A stretch of 64,000 nucleotides of DNA. It comes from JAGNDO01 sp963704975. Lineage in GTDB: Bacteria; Chloroflexota; Anaerolineae; Caldilineales; Caldilineaceae. How positions within the stretch are numbered: position 1 is the first letter of the stretch; every line of letters starts with the position of its first letter. Both the position numbers and the translations under genes were made by a program. The notes under the pieces were generated by a model. That model was not told the DNA's origin. It worked only from the letters and a program-made list of their open reading frames with translations, and did not search any database. Shown piece by piece: positions 27,672 through 38,006 of this stretch. Where the stretch lies: NCBI GenBank assembly GCA_963704975.1, contig CAVPIK010000021.1, forward strand, positions 62,001-126,000. The letters run 5' to 3'.

Positions 27672-28852
27672 CTAAAACAGCACAATCCCCGTGTGGATGC
27701 GGTCGACCAGGGGCACGGCGTATTCCATGAAGGCTTGGGTGACGTCGATGCCATTTTCGGCGATGAATTCCGGGGGCAGGGGGTGTTCTTTGCCGATGAC
27801 GTCGGCGAAGGGGACCGGCTCGGTCAGCCAGCCGCTGGTGTGGCGATGCAGGCCAACCATGACCTGGGAGAGACCGGCAGCAACCGCATCCACCGCCGCG
27901 GCCCCGGTGCGCCCGGCTTGACGGCGGTCCAGTTCGCTGGCCAATGAACTACTGGCCCGTTGGATGGTGTCCGGGCGCACCTGGCGGCAGCGCAGCCCCA
28001 ACTGGCTCTGAATACGTCCGGCCAAATAAGGGGCGACCCCGGCGGCGAAACTGAGCAGTTTCTGCCCCGAACCATCCTGATCCAAATCCTGCCCTCGGCC
28101 CAATTCGGCCAAATAGTTCCCCGCCGAATCCTTGATCCCCTCGGCGGCGACGACCATGCACACGCCCGCCTTCCCCACACTCCGCCCGCACCCGTTCCAG
28201 AAAAGCCGCTTCGTCAAAGAGCCACTTCCGGCATCAAAATGAGGTGGGGCGGCGATTCGTCCGTGCGCCGGGCCAGGGCGGAGGCCGCGGCCAGCCAGCC
28301 CGTGTGGCGGCCCATCACCTCCACCACGGCCACGTCGTCAAAGTTGCGCATGGCATAGAGGTCCAGGCTGATGTCCCGCACGGTCTGGGCGATGAAGCGG
28401 GCGGCGCTGCCATAGCCGGGGGCGAAATCCGTGCCGGCCAGATCGTTGTCCACGGTCTTGGGCACGCCGATCACTTGCAAGGCATAGCCCTGGGCCGCGG
28501 CCCCCTCGGCCAACACCTGGCCCGCGGCCATAGACCCATTGCCGCCGATGATGATCACGGCGCTGATCTCGTGGTGGGCCAGCCGGGCCAGGATGGTCGG
28601 GATCTGCTCGGCGTCCAGATGATAGCGGCCACAGCCCAGGGCCGCGCCGGGTTGGGTGTCCAGATAGGGCGGGAAGCGGTTCTCGAAGGTGGTCAACTCC
28701 ACCCAATCCCCGCTGATCAGCCCCTGGATGCCTTGGCGCGCCCCGAAGAGCCGTTTGATCTTGGGTTCCACCCGACAGCCGTCGATCACCCCCCACAGGG
28801 AGGCGTTGAAAACCGGTGTTGGGCCGCCGCTTTGCAGGACAAGTACATTCAT
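27672..28852 (-). CDS. 6-phosphofructokinase family protein (two frame breaks)
   Basis: Phosphorylates fructose 6-phosphate. QSGGPTPVFNAS at the N-terminus, IIIGGNGSM where most enzymes have GGDGS, substrate loop PKTVDNDL and VMGRHTGWLAA. One-base removals near 28222 and 28177 link MPEV through FDEAAFLERVRAE to VCMVVAAEGIKD and the C-terminal part. About 390 residues, group III-like. The Asn in GGN and the preference for ATP or pyrophosphate cannot be settled from sequence alone. Confidence 0.85.
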
Positions 28853-28886
28853 GGCTCAAACATCCTTTCGGCACGGGTAATTGGGA

Positions 28887-29291
28887 TCAAACCGGCAGAT
28901 ATAGCCCCATCTGCTCAAAATGATGGTCGAAGGAAAACGCATGGGTCGTCTGTCTCTCTTGGGCCAGCGCCAGACAGGCGCAGTCGGTGTAGCTCCACTC
29001 CTTGTCCAGATAGCCGCTAAAGATTCGCCAAGTGGCCTGTTCCTGGGCCTGGGAAAAGGTGATCATCTCGATCAGGCGGCTGTTGCGCAGGCGCAGCCCA
29101 AGCTGCATGGCTTCATGTACCCCCAGCCGCAGCTTGACCAAAGTCATGGTTTCGTCAAAAACATGGTTGGAGAGCAGCAGTTGGCCGACCACGGACTGGC
29201 GGCGCAGAAAGGCAGCCGCCTCGGCGTGGTGGGGATCGCCTCGATCGACCAAAGCATAGAGACCGCTTGTATCAACAACCACCGGTTGCAT
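28887..29291 (-). CDS. VapC-like PIN-domain toxin
   Basis: Predicted Mg-dependent ribonuclease toxin, 134 residues. Acidic active-site residues are at Asp8 (VDTSGLYALVD), Glu48 in FDET, Asp102 in YTDC and Asp121 in FSFDHHF. Lies 4 bp after the antitoxin-like gene. Target RNA unknown. Confidence 0.87.
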   Translation of the reverse strand: MQPVVVDTSGLYALVDRGDPHHAEAAAFLRRQSVVGQLLLSNHVFDETMTLVKLRLGVHEAMQLGLRLRNSRLIEMITFSQAQEQATWRIFSGYLDKEWSYTDCACLALAQERQTTHAFSFDHHFEQMGLYLPV

Positions 29292-29295
29292 GGGC

Positions 29296-29628
29296 TCACT
29301 CCGTTTCTGTCGCCGTCCCTATGACAAATTCCGCCGGAGACTCCGCGGCCATGCGCAAGGGTCGCGCCGAGCGGGTGCTGGCCGCAGTGCCGTACAGGAA
29401 GGTATCCAGATTCTCGCTGGTGACGCCGTCCCGAGGTCCGATCCCCAGTCCGATGGCCCCCCACAGGGGATCGTCGGCCAAGGATTCGGCCTGGCGCAGT
29501 TCGATGGCTTCGGTCATCATCTGGCGCAGCAAGGCAGACATACTGACAGACTGACGTTTGGCCTCCTCTGCCAGCCAGCTCTGCTGCCACTCTTCCAGAA
29601 TCAGTTGAACCCGCTTCATATCGCCCAT
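29296..29628 (-). CDS. VapB-like antitoxin (ribbon-helix-helix type)
   Basis: N-terminal RHH-type segment (MKRVQLILEEW...SVSMSALLRQMMTEAIE) expected to bind DNA; the C-terminal half should cover the toxin. Start chosen at ATG 29628 with GGGAGG eight bases upstream, not the earlier ATG at 29682. The upstream 60 bases are AT-rich with a TATGAT -10-like box, so the pair likely has its own promoter. Confidence 0.8.
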   Translation of the reverse strand: MGDMKRVQLILEEWQQSWLAEEAKRQSVSMSALLRQMMTEAIELRQAESLADDPLWGAIGLGIGPRDGVTSENLDTFLYGTAASTRSARPLRMAAESPAEFVIGTATETE

Positions 29629-29719
29629 TTTGCGCCTCCCTAAAAACACAACACATATCATATACACATACTTATTACACAATACATCGGTTTTCCGTTT
29701 CTGTCAAGAGGCGAAACAG

Positions 29720-29761
29720 AAAAAGAGGGCGAGACACAGCACTGTGCATCGCCCTCTTTTT
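29720..29761. terminator. Intrinsic terminator between thrC and vapBC
   Basis: AAAAAGAGGGCGA (29720-29732) pairs exactly with TCGCCCTCTTTTT (29749-29761); the loop itself holds CACAG/CTGTG. Flanking A and T tracts make it usable in both directions, upstream of vapBC on one side and after thrC on the other. Confidence 0.8.
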
Positions 29762-29801
29762 CAACTCTTTAAGACAGGGTGCCCCTTGATAGCTGAGGGC
29801 G

Positions 29802-30982
29802 TCAAGCCCACACGTGGGCATATTTCAACCCGGTGCCCGTGTTGAAGAGGACAACGCTCTCGTCCGGCTTGATCCAGCCCTGCTCCAGCAGATGGACCTG
29901 GGCGGCCAGGCAGGCGGACCCTTCCGGGGCGGCGAAGACGCCCGTGTCCGCGCCCATGGGATAGGCCCACTTGATCAGGTCCGGGTCCGGCACGGCGACG
30001 GCGGTGCCGTGGCTCTCCCGCAAGGCCCGCAGGATCAGGAAGTCCCCCACCGCGCCGGGGACGCGCAGACCGTCGGCCACGGTGGCCGCGCCCTGCCACA
30101 TCTCGGCGAACTCGTCGCCCTGCTCGAAGGCCCGCACCATGGGCGCGCAGCCCGTGCTTTGCACCGTCACCATGCGGGGGCGTTTCGGAGCCGATCAGCC
30201 CCATCTGTTCCATTTCGTCGAAGGCCTTCCACATGCCGATCAGCCCGGTGCCGCCGCCGGTGGGATAGATGACCACATCGGGCAGTTCCCAGTTGAACTG
30301 CTCGGCCAGCTCGTAGCCCATGGTCTTCTTGCCCTCCAAGCCGGTAGGGCTCCTTGAGGGTGCTGACATCGAACCAGCCGTGGGCGGCCACGCCCTCCTT
30401 GACCTTGACCCCGCAGTCGGTGATCAAGCCCTGGACCAACGTCACGTTGGCCCCCAGCAGCTTGCACTCCACCCGGAAGGGCATGGGCACGTCGTTGGGC
30501 ATGTAGACATGGGCGGGCAGACCGGCCTGGGCCGCATAGGCGGCCATGGCCCCGGCCGCGTTGCCGGCGCTGGGGATGGCGATCTCCTTGGCCCCCAGTT
30601 CAAAGGCCCGGCTGACCGCCATGCTCAAGCCACGGGCCTTGAAGCTGCCGGTCGGGTTGAGGGCTTCGTCCTTGATATAGGTGTTGGGGCAGCCGATACG
30701 CTCGCCCAGGCGGTCGACCTTGAGCAAGGGCGTCCAGCCTTCGCCCAGGCTCAGCACATGCTTGGCTTCCCGCACGGGCAAAATTTCCTCGTATCGCCAC
30801 ATGGACGACACCCGATCTTTGAGCGCGTCCTTGGTCAAGGTCTTGGCGGCCTTGGCCAGATCATAGCGGGCCAGCAAGGGCTTGCCGCACTCCGGGCACA
30901 GGTTCATGATCTTGTCGGCTTCATACGTCTTGGCACAATACCCGCACTCCAGATGGGTGAGGGTGGATTTGGTTTGGGTCAT
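29802..30982 (-). CDS. thrC: Threonine synthase (two frame breaks)
   Basis: PLP enzyme converting O-phosphohomoserine to threonine. An N-terminal zinc-ribbon-like CGYC...CPECGK segment is followed by the fold-type II core with PLP lysine in NPTGSFKARG, SAGNAAGAMAAYAAQ and YPTGGGTGLIGMWKAF. Removing one base near 30347 and one A near 30185 joins the three readings. The N-terminal C4 motif is common in archaeal and Chloroflexota enzymes. Start at ATG 30982 with only a weak GGAA ahead. Confidence 0.88.
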
Positions 30983-31063
30983 GGTTTGAATTCCGATCGG
31001 TTTGTTGATTGGTTGATTTGTTGATTGGGACTGGGGATTGGGCGAATTTCCAATCCCCACCCC

Positions 31064-32030
31064 CTATTTCATCACATCCGGGTTCACAATACTCTCCACC
31101 CACTCGCCGTTGAAGAAGGCGATGACCCGCTCGATGGCCATGCGTTCCATGCGGGCGCGGCCTTCGGCGGTGACCGAGGCGGTGTGGGGGGTGGCGATCA
31201 CCTTGGGGTGGCCGCGCAGGGGCGAGTCTGCCGTGGGCGGCTCCGGGTCGAAGACGTCCAGCCCGGCCCCGGCCAGCTTGCCGGAGGCCAGGGCATCGAG
31301 CAGGGCGGACTCGTCCACCAAGCGTGCCACGGGCCATGTTGAGCAGATAGGCGCCGTCTCGCATTTGGGCGAAGCGGGCGGCGTTCATCAGCTTGACCGT
31401 CTCCGGCGTGGAGGGGGCGTGGAGGCTGAGGAAGTGGGCCTGGCCGATCACCGTGTCCAGGTCGGCCAGGGTGACGCCCAGGTCGTCGACCTGGGTCTGG
31501 GTGATGAAGGGATCGTAGGCCAGCACGGTCATGCCCAGGCCGAACCGGCAGATGTGGGCCACCCGGCGGCCAATCCGCCCCATGCCCACCAAGCCCAAGG
31601 TCTTGCCCTGGACTTCCATGCCCAGCAGGATGCCCCGGGGGCCAAAGTTGCCCGCGGCCACGTTGGCGTCCCCTTGCTTGAGCATTTTTGCCAAGGCCAA
31701 CAACATGGCCACCGTGTGCTCCGCGGTGGACTCGGTCGGCCCATCCGGCGTGTTGCAGACCAGGATGCCCCGCTCCGTGGCCGCGGCCAAGTCCACATTG
31801 TCCACCCCAATGCCGGTACGGGCGATGATGCGCAGGTTGGGGGCCAGGTCCATAAGGGGGCCATCATAGGTCAGACCGGACGAGGCCAGGATGGCCTGGG
31901 CCTGGGCGAGGTTGGCCGTGGGATCGCCCTTGGGGGCTTGCAATAGGGTTACATTGGCCGGGATCAGGCTGAGGGCGTCGGAGAGGATGGGGGCTTCGTG
32001 CCAAAGATGGGTGAATTCGGTTTGGGACAT
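31064..32030 (-). CDS. D-isomer-specific 2-hydroxyacid dehydrogenase (one frame break)
   Basis: NAD-dependent dehydrogenase of the SerA/hydroxypyruvate reductase superfamily. Substrate-binding ARTGIGVDNVDL, Rossmann motif GLVGMGRIGRRVA, catalytic Arg in NMARGTLVDE, Glu in DPEPP and His in ATPHTAS. Deleting one T near 31323 restores the C-terminus. The ATG at 32030 has GGAG upstream. It is the last gene of the second sugar operon; the substrate may be a sugar-derived 2-keto acid. Confidence 0.88.
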
Positions 32031-32082
32031 AGAGACTCCAGAATGTGAATGGGAATAGAACACGGATGGCGCGTTCTATTTT

Positions 32083-32847
32083 TTACCAGCCCATGCGTTG
32101 ACGCAGGAATGTGCGGCTGATCTGGGCGCTGTCCACGGCGGGGCCGGGGACCGTGTCCTGCTCGACCGTGGCCCAGGCTGGGGCCAATGCTTTGACCGCG
32201 GCCAGGAGAGGCGGCAGATCGACCTCGCCGTTGCCCAATTCTCGCCAGTCGTCCGCGGTGGTGTCTTTGAGATGGAAATAGCCGATGCGGTCGGCGAACC
32301 GGTTCACCACGGCCAGGGGATCGCCCCCGGCCCGCTGCACCCAGCCCACGTCCAGGCAGAGGGAGACCAGGGCCGGGTCCGTGTGGGCCATCAAAAATTG
32401 CAGCTCGGCGCAGTCGTTGACGATCTCCCAGTTGTGGTTGTGATAGCAGAGGGTGACGCCCCGTTTGGCGCACAGCTCGCCCACCATGTTGAGGTTATCG
32501 GCCTCGGTCTGCAATTCTGCGGGGGATTTGTCCGGCTTGGGCTGGCCGCTGAAGGGCATGATGGATGCGCCCACGGCCACGATGAAGTCGGCGATGCGCT
32601 CGATCTGGGCCCGGGCACTTTTGATGGCGTCGGGATCGCTGATCTCTCCCCCGGCGTGGATGCCGGCGATGGCCAGGCCGTGGGCGTCCGCCAGGGCGCG
32701 CAGACGGTCCGGCTGGGCCAAATCCAAATGCTGATTGCCGATCTCGAAGCCATCATATCCGGCCCCGGCAATCTCGGCCAGGATGCCGGCCAGATCATCA
32801 CGGTTGCGGTCTACGCCCCAAGGGCGAGTTTGCACGGCGATGCGCAT
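32083..32847 (-). CDS. TIM-barrel sugar phosphate isomerase/epimerase
   Basis: Xylose isomerase-like TIM barrel (AP endonuclease 2 superfamily), 254 residues from ATG 32847. Metal ligands are suggested by YDGFEIG, CYHNHNWE, CLDVGWVQRAG and YFHLKDT. Such proteins act as inositol or sugar isomerases or epimerases in catabolic operons. Starts 4 bp after the permease stop. Confidence 0.82.
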   Translation of the reverse strand: MRIAVQTRPWGVDRNRDDLAGILAEIAGAGYDGFEIGNQHLDLAQPDRLRALADAHGLAIAGIHAGGEISDPDAIKSARAQIERIADFIVAVGASIMPFSGQPKPDKSPAELQTEADNLNMVGELCAKRGVTLCYHNHNWEIVNDCAELQFLMAHTDPALVSLCLDVGWVQRAGGDPLAVVNRFADRIGYFHLKDTTADDWRELGNGEVDLPPLLAAVKALAPAWATVEQDTVPGPAVDSAQISRTFLRQRMGW

Positions 32848-32851
32848 AGGT

Positions 32852-33767
32852 TTACCGTCCCCCAAAACCAGTCATGGTGATGCCTTGAACAAAGTAGCGC
32901 TGGGCCACCAAGAAAAGCAGCAGCATGGGCAGGGTCATGATGGTGCCGGCGGCGAAGACCAGTTCCCAGCTTGAGCCGAAGGACTCGTTGGCGTTGAGGG
33001 AGGCGATGCCCACGGCCAGGGTCCAGCGGTCCAGGGTTTTGAGGTAGATCAGGGGTTCCAAGAATTCTTGATAGTGTTGGAGTGTGGCGAAGACGGCCAC
33101 GGTGGCCAGCACGGGCTTGGAGAGGGGCAGGATGATGGTGGTGAGAATGCGCATGCGCCCGGCCCCGTCGATCAGGGCCGCCTCTTCCAGTTCCATGGGG
33201 ATGCCCCGGAAAAACTGGCGCATCAAAAAGACATAGAGGGGCGTGGTGGCAAACCAGAAGGGCACGGTCAGGGGCAGGAAGGTGTTGAGCCAATTCTTCT
33301 CGCCCTGAAAGCCGAAGGCGGGCAGGGTGCGGAAGATGATAAAGCGTGGGATCAGGGTGATCACAATGGGCAGCATCATGGTGGCCAACAACAGGCCGAA
33401 CCAGAGTTCCCGGCCCGGCCAGCGCAGGCGGGCAAAGCTGTACGCCACCATGGCCGAGGAGACCACGGTCCCCACCACGGCGAAGACCACCACCCAGACC
33501 GTGTTGACGATGAAGGTGCTAAAGGGCATCACCTCGAAGACCCGGGCGAAGTTTTCCCAGCGGGGATTCGCTGGGAATCCAGACCATCTTGGGCGTGAAG
33601 ATCTCCGTGGACGCCTTGAGGGACGACGAGACCATCCACAAAAAGGGCACCAGGAAGGTGATCACCACCACGGTCATCACGATCTGGATCAAGGCCAGAC
33701 CGGGCAAATTCCAGAGATCTGGCGGCGGCGTTTCGATTTGGCAACAGACAGCGGGCATGGTTGTCAT
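32852..33767 (-). CDS. Carbohydrate ABC transporter permease (MalG type, one frame break)
   Basis: Second permease of this operon. N-terminal helix with LVPFLWMVSSSLKAS; EAA loop EEAALIDGAGRMRILTTIILP. The N-terminal about 70 residues are in another frame; removing one C near 33570 joins TPKMVWIPANPRWENFARVFE to the rest. The ATG at 33767 has GGAGG upstream. Confidence 0.9.
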
Positions 33768-33777
33768 GAGTAGCCTC

Positions 33778-34707
33778 CTAAGATTCGTAGTGGACCCAGC
33801 GTTTCTGGGACCAGAACTGGACAAGGGTCAGCCCCACGACGATCACGAACAACTCCCAGGCCAGGGCCGAGGCGTAGCCCATGTTGAAGAACTGGAAGCC
33901 CTGCCGGTAGATGTTGAGCACGGCGAAGAGGGTGGCATTCTCCGGTCCGCCGTCGGTCATGATCTTGGCCGGGATGAAGGATTGGAAGGAGTTGATGATG
34001 GCCATGATCATGTTGAAGAAGATCATGGGGGTCATCAGGGGGATGGTGACGGTCCACAGGCGGCGCAGGGGACCGGCCCCGTCCAGGCTGGCCGCCTCGG
34101 TCAAGGATTCCGGGATGTTGCCCAGCCCGGCGATGAAGATCACCATCTGGCGGCCAATCATCCAGAAGGACATGATGATGAAGGCCGGTTTGGCCAGAGA
34201 GGGATCGAAGAGCCACTTTTTGGGCGCAACGCCGAAGAGGCCCAAAAACTCGTTGAGGATGCCATATTCCGGGTGCAATACCCGCTGCCAGACCACGGCC
34301 CAGGCCACCAAGGGCACGATGATGGGCAGATAAAAACCGGCTCGATAGATGTCCCGCACCCGGATCTTCTGGGTCAGGGCCAGGGCAATCACGAAGGAGA
34401 TCACCAACTGGATGGGCACGGCGATGATGGTGTAATAGGCGCTGTTGTACAGGCTGTTCCACGCCCCCTCATCCTGCAAGAGCCGGGAAAAGTTGCGAAA
34501 CCAGACAAACTGGGGATCGCCCAGCAGGTTCCACTTCTGAAAGGCAAGCCAGATGGAATAGCCCATGGGAAAGGCGATAAAGACAAAAAATCCGATGATG
34601 AAGGGTGAGGCAAAGAGATAGCCCTCCAACCATTCCCGCAGGATGTGGGGCGAGGGAAGACTAGAACGTTTGCGCTTGGTGGGTGCATCCGGGGCCATTG
34701 TGGTCAT
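33778..34707 (-). CDS. Carbohydrate ABC transporter permease (MalF/UgpA type)
   Basis: 309-residue permease with a basic N-terminus, six helices and an EAA loop at TEAASLDGAGPLRRLWTVTIP. GGAGG lies before the ATG. Partner of 32852 and of the binding protein at 34824. No ATPase gene is nearby. Confidence 0.92.
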   Translation of the reverse strand: MTTMAPDAPTKRKRSSLPSPHILREWLEGYLFASPFIIGFFVFIAFPMGYSIWLAFQKWNLLGDPQFVWFRNFSRLLQDEGAWNSLYNSAYYTIIAVPIQLVISFVIALALTQKIRVRDIYRAGFYLPIIVPLVAWAVVWQRVLHPEYGILNEFLGLFGVAPKKWLFDPSLAKPAFIIMSFWMIGRQMVIFIAGLGNIPESLTEAASLDGAGPLRRLWTVTIPLMTPMIFFNMIMAIINSFQSFIPAKIMTDGGPENATLFAVLNIYRQGFQFFNMGYASALAWELFVIVVGLTLVQFWSQKRWVHYES

Positions 34708-34773
34708 GCAGATCCTCCCTGGAAATGGGCGCTACGAAAAACAGATGGGGGTTGGAAGAGGGGTGGCAAAACA

Positions 34774-34804
34774 CCTTCCTGGAAGCTGACAGCTTCCAGG
34801 AAGG
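34774..34804. repeat. Perfect 15-bp inverted repeat after the binding-protein gene
   Basis: CCTTCCTGGAAGCTG, one base A, then its exact reverse complement. It lies between the binding-protein stop and the permease start, where stabilising or attenuating hairpins are common. No T tract. Confidence 0.8.
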
Positions 34805-34823
34805 GTTGGAAATCATCAGCTTT

Positions 34824-36244
34824 CTAGCCGTTGGAGGCCCAATATTCGTCCAGCATGGCCTGCAACGCTTCGTCCACCTTGGGCAGCACTTCGGCGGCGG
34901 AGGCGCTGCCGCCCAGCATGGGATCGTAGCCGATAGGCTTGACGATCTCGCTCCACATCTTGCTGCGGGGGATGCCGCCCACCACGTCCACCTCGGAGAG
35001 CTTGAAGGCTTCCAAGAAGGCCTGGGCATTCTGGATCTCGAAGCGTTCCTTCACCGTGGGGATCCAGAAGTTCTCGATCAGATCAAAGGTGTTGGGGATA
35101 CGGCCAGTCTGGGCCGAATAGATCTTGTCGCCCTCTTCGCCGGACATGAAGTTGGCCAGATCCCAGGCCGCGGCCTCGTTGTCGCTCTTGGGCAGGGTGA
35201 TGCCTTCGGCCCAGCCCCGGTGGGGACGGGTGCCGTCGGCGCCCTTGGGCATCAGCACCACGTCGATGGGGATGGCCGCGCCCTGCTCCCGCAGTTCGGG
35301 GCTGTTCATGCGGGGAAGCCACCAGGCCCCCTCGTATTTCATGGCCACATTGCCGGTCTCGAAGGCATTGGCCCCACCGGAGAGATCCGCCGGGGTGGGA
35401 GAGATCTGATTACTGTAGTAGACATCCGATGCCATCATCTGGAGCATTTCCACGATCTCCGGCTGATTGAACATGGCGGTCTTGGGGTCGATCAGGGAGT
35501 CAAACTCCTGCTTGCCCGTGCTGCGGATCCAGTGGATATCTCGGAACCAACTGCCGTTGGCCTGCAGGCCATACTGCTTGGTCTCGCCGCTCAGATTGGT
35601 CAGCTTGGTGGCCATCTCCATGAACTCGGCCATGGTCCAGTCGTCTGTGGGATAGGCCATGCCCGCGGCGTCGAAGACCGGCTTGGCATAGAACATCACC
35701 ATGGTGCCCAACTGCATGGGGATCAGATAGGTCTTGTCGTTGCGCTTGGTGCTGACCTCCACGCCGTTGACCCCGCTGGGATAGAGGGACTCTCGACCAT
35801 CCCGGGCCACATAGTCATCCACATTGGCCAAGACGCCAGAATCCGCATAGGTCTGCCACTCCCACCCCTGGAAGGAAGAGATGTGGGGCGGCGCACCGCC
35901 AGCGATGGCCGTCTGCAAAGCCGGATAGAAGTTGGCGTTGGGATCGGCCACGGGGGTCAATTTGATGGTGACGTTGGGGTTGCGCTCCATGTACAGGGCG
36001 GTGATCTGCTCCCAGGCCGGGATGTCCGCGGGGTCGCCCCAGGCCAGGAATTCCAGGGTCACCGGTGCGGCGGCGGGGGCGGCAGCTTCACCGCCGCGGC
36101 CGCCGGGGCAGTGGCCGCCGGAGCCGGGGCCGGACAGGCCGCCAGCAGGAAGGCCGCGGCACTGCCGCCACCCACCAAACCTAAGAACCTACGTCGAGAC
36201 AAACCTTGCTGCGTTGTAGCCATCTTGTTCTCCTCCATACTCAT
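34824..36244 (-). CDS. Tat-type sugar ABC transporter substrate-binding lipoprotein (one frame break)
   Basis: Twin-arginine signal SRRRFLGLVGG followed by lipobox LLAAC, then an Ala/Pro linker and a family-1 solute-binding domain (LEFLAWGDPADIPAWEQIT, YEGAWWLPRM, LPKSDNEAAAWDLANFM). One base added near 36090 keeps the linker in frame into the mature domain. The ATG at 36244 has AAAGGAG seven bases upstream. First gene of the transporter set; Tat export suggests folding before secretion. Confidence 0.9.
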
Positions 36245-36303
36245 ACTTGATCTCCTTTGCGGATTTCTCTTGACGGATACCAATCATACAAATTGACATA
36301 CAT

Positions 36304-36371
36304 GTAGGTGCGGTTTTTAACCGCACTACGCACACTTGCCGAAGGTTTGTGCGGTTAAAAACCGCACCTAC
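36304..36371. repeat. 23-bp inverted repeat
   Basis: GTAGGTGCGGTTTTTAACCG and CGGTTAAAAACCGCACCTAC form the outer stem. The inner part contains further GTGCG/CGCAC pieces, so several folds are possible. Confidence 0.75.
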
Positions 36372-36441
36372 TGGGCTTTAATACGGGCGACAACAGGTTG
36401 AGAAAAACCACAACTTGACGCGAACATCACCCCCTTTCGGT

Positions 36442-36538
36442 CTCGCTCCCACGCTCCGCGTGGGAGTGGCTATTCGGCGCTCTGCGCCGAGGGGCGCAGA
36501 GCGCCCGTTGGCATTCCCACGCGGAGCGTGGGAACGAG
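36442..36538. repeat. Family B palindromic repeat, copy B2
   Basis: About 97 bp, the near-exact reverse complement of copy B1 at 9988-10083. Outer CTCGCTCCCACGCTCCGCG and CGCGGAGCGTGGGAACGAG, inner GGCGCTCTGCGCC and GGCGCAGAGCGCC. Confidence 0.85.
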
Positions 36539-36546
36539 CGGTGTAC

Positions 36547-37911
36547 TCAAGTCAGTTCCAACACCGGCAGGCCCGAAAGTTGGGCAAAGAGGGCCAGTTC
36601 CTGGCGAAAATCACCGTAGACGATGCAAAAATGATGCTCCAGCCCTTCCCGCATCACCGTGTCGAAGACCTCGGCAGCCGGGCGGTCGAAGCGCACGACG
36701 CCGTTGGTGCCGCCAAAAGCTCTGGGCGCCTGCACCATCTCGCCGCCGCCGATGACCAGGCGATAGCCGGTTTGGCCGCTCGCTTCGGGGAAGTGGTGCA
36801 GCCGGGCGATGGTGACCCGTCCGGGCTTGAGGGGGAATTCGAAGAGCAGGGGCAGCTTGCGGTTGCTGTGGACCGTGGCCTTGATGGGCGTGGCCGGGTC
36901 GGCCATGCTGACCGGGGCCAGGCCGCAATGCCAGAGCACCCCGGTGTCCGATTCGGCATCGATGGAGACCAGATCCGTGATGAAGGCGGGGCTGTCGCTG
37001 ATGGCCTGGAGCAGGACCAAGGTCAGGGTGCCGTTGACATCGGCCTCGCAACTGGCGGGGACTCGGTCTTCGTTCAACATGCTCATGGCCCCGCAGGCCG
37101 CACAGCCCAGCTCGGTGAAGAACTCGGGCCAGCAGCGCACGGCCACGCCGGAGAGTTGCTGATCCGCCACCTGTTCGCTCAGGGCGGCATAGACCCCGGC
37201 GGTCCCCCGCAGGGCGGGCTGATCCATCTCGGCCAGGTTGTCCGCATAGCCCCCCACCCGGTCCAAAAACGCATCTCTGGGCGCATCGGGGGCGGAGCGG
37301 GCCATCTCCAAGGTTTCGGTCAAAGAGAGGGGGACGACCTGTGCGCCGAAGAGCCGGTCCAGATCCACGGGATCGTAGACGCAGGTGTCGAAGCCGGCGG
37401 GATGTTGGCCGACCAACCCGATGCGGGCGGTGCGCAGGGTGCGTCGGGCGAAACCGGCCCGGGCCAAGAGGCGCACCTTGTCCAAAGCGGCGGGATCATC
37501 GGCGGGGGTCAGCAGATAGTCGTACGCAAGATTGTGTTGTTTGAACGCGTGGCCTGCTAAATTTATGCCACACAAACTGTTCAAACGCAAGCGTCCCCCA
37601 TCCCTCACCTCCGGCACGGCCCAGAGCAGGGTGGGCAGCCCCCGTTCCCGCACGGAGGAGGCGATCTGCACGGCCATGCTGCTGTCGGCAAAGCTGGCCT
37701 GCATCAGGATCAGCAGATCGAACTCGGCCCCGGCCAGGGCGGTGATGGCCCGCTCGGCCCCGTCGGCGTCCATGAGCAGTTCGGCCCCGGTGCCCACCAC
37801 GGCCATGCCTGCGCCGGTCAACTGGGCCACCACGGCATCCGCCACGGATTGGGCCAAGGGCACATCAAAGGTGGGCCGGGCGATGGAGATGAGGGCGATT
37901 GTGTGGGGCAT
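36547..37911 (-). CDS. L-fucose/L-arabinose isomerase-family protein
   Basis: 454 residues, frame intact. Two-domain layout of the fucose isomerase-like superfamily: an N-terminal Rossmann-like part (DLLILMQASFADSSMAVQIA, RIGLVGQHPAGFDTC) and a C-terminal part with WPEFFTELGCAACGAMSMLNE, CEADVNGTL and HHFPEASGQTGYRL. The cysteine-rich GCAACGAMS region is typical of the wider FucI-like set. The substrate is not evident; it sits in a sugar operon with Gfo/Idh and ROK genes. Confidence 0.75.
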   Translation of the reverse strand: MPHTIALISIARPTFDVPLAQSVADAVVAQLTGAGMAVVGTGAELLMDADGAERAITALAGAEFDLLILMQASFADSSMAVQIASSVRERGLPTLLWAVPEVRDGGRLRLNSLCGINLAGHAFKQHNLAYDYLLTPADDPAALDKVRLLARAGFARRTLRTARIGLVGQHPAGFDTCVYDPVDLDRLFGAQVVPLSLTETLEMARSAPDAPRDAFLDRVGGYADNLAEMDQPALRGTAGVYAALSEQVADQQLSGVAVRCWPEFFTELGCAACGAMSMLNEDRVPASCEADVNGTLTLVLLQAISDSPAFITDLVSIDAESDTGVLWHCGLAPVSMADPATPIKATVHSNRKLPLLFEFPLKPGRVTIARLHHFPEASGQTGYRLVIGGGEMVQAPRAFGGTNGVVRFDRPAAEVFDTVMREGLEHHFCIVYGDFRQELALFAQLSGLPVLELT

Positions 37912-38006
37912 GGTGGGTGATCCTTGGTTTGGGGAGGTGAATTGGTTGATTGTTGATTAGGTTGATTGGTGTGGGATGTCCCTTGCACGATCAACCAATC
38001 AACCTA

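Larger units (their letters stand above)
36245..36546. other. Intergenic region with two palindromic repeats
   Basis: 302 bp without a gene. Holds the inverted repeat at 36304-36371 and family B copy B2 at 36442-36538. A promoter for the downstream transporter set may lie here, but no convincing box is seen. Confidence 0.6.

Noticed and set aside
31000..31050. GTTGATTGGTTGATT steps as a possible CRISPR or iteron array (also 37940-38010)
   Set aside because: The units are short, irregular and not separated by spacers; no cas or rep genes nearby.
34683..36296. 537-codon open frame on the plus strand
   Set aside because: It lies opposite the Tat-type binding-protein gene, which has a clear signal and fold. 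The plus-strand product is His/Gly-rich, typical of antisense reading in GC-rich DNA.
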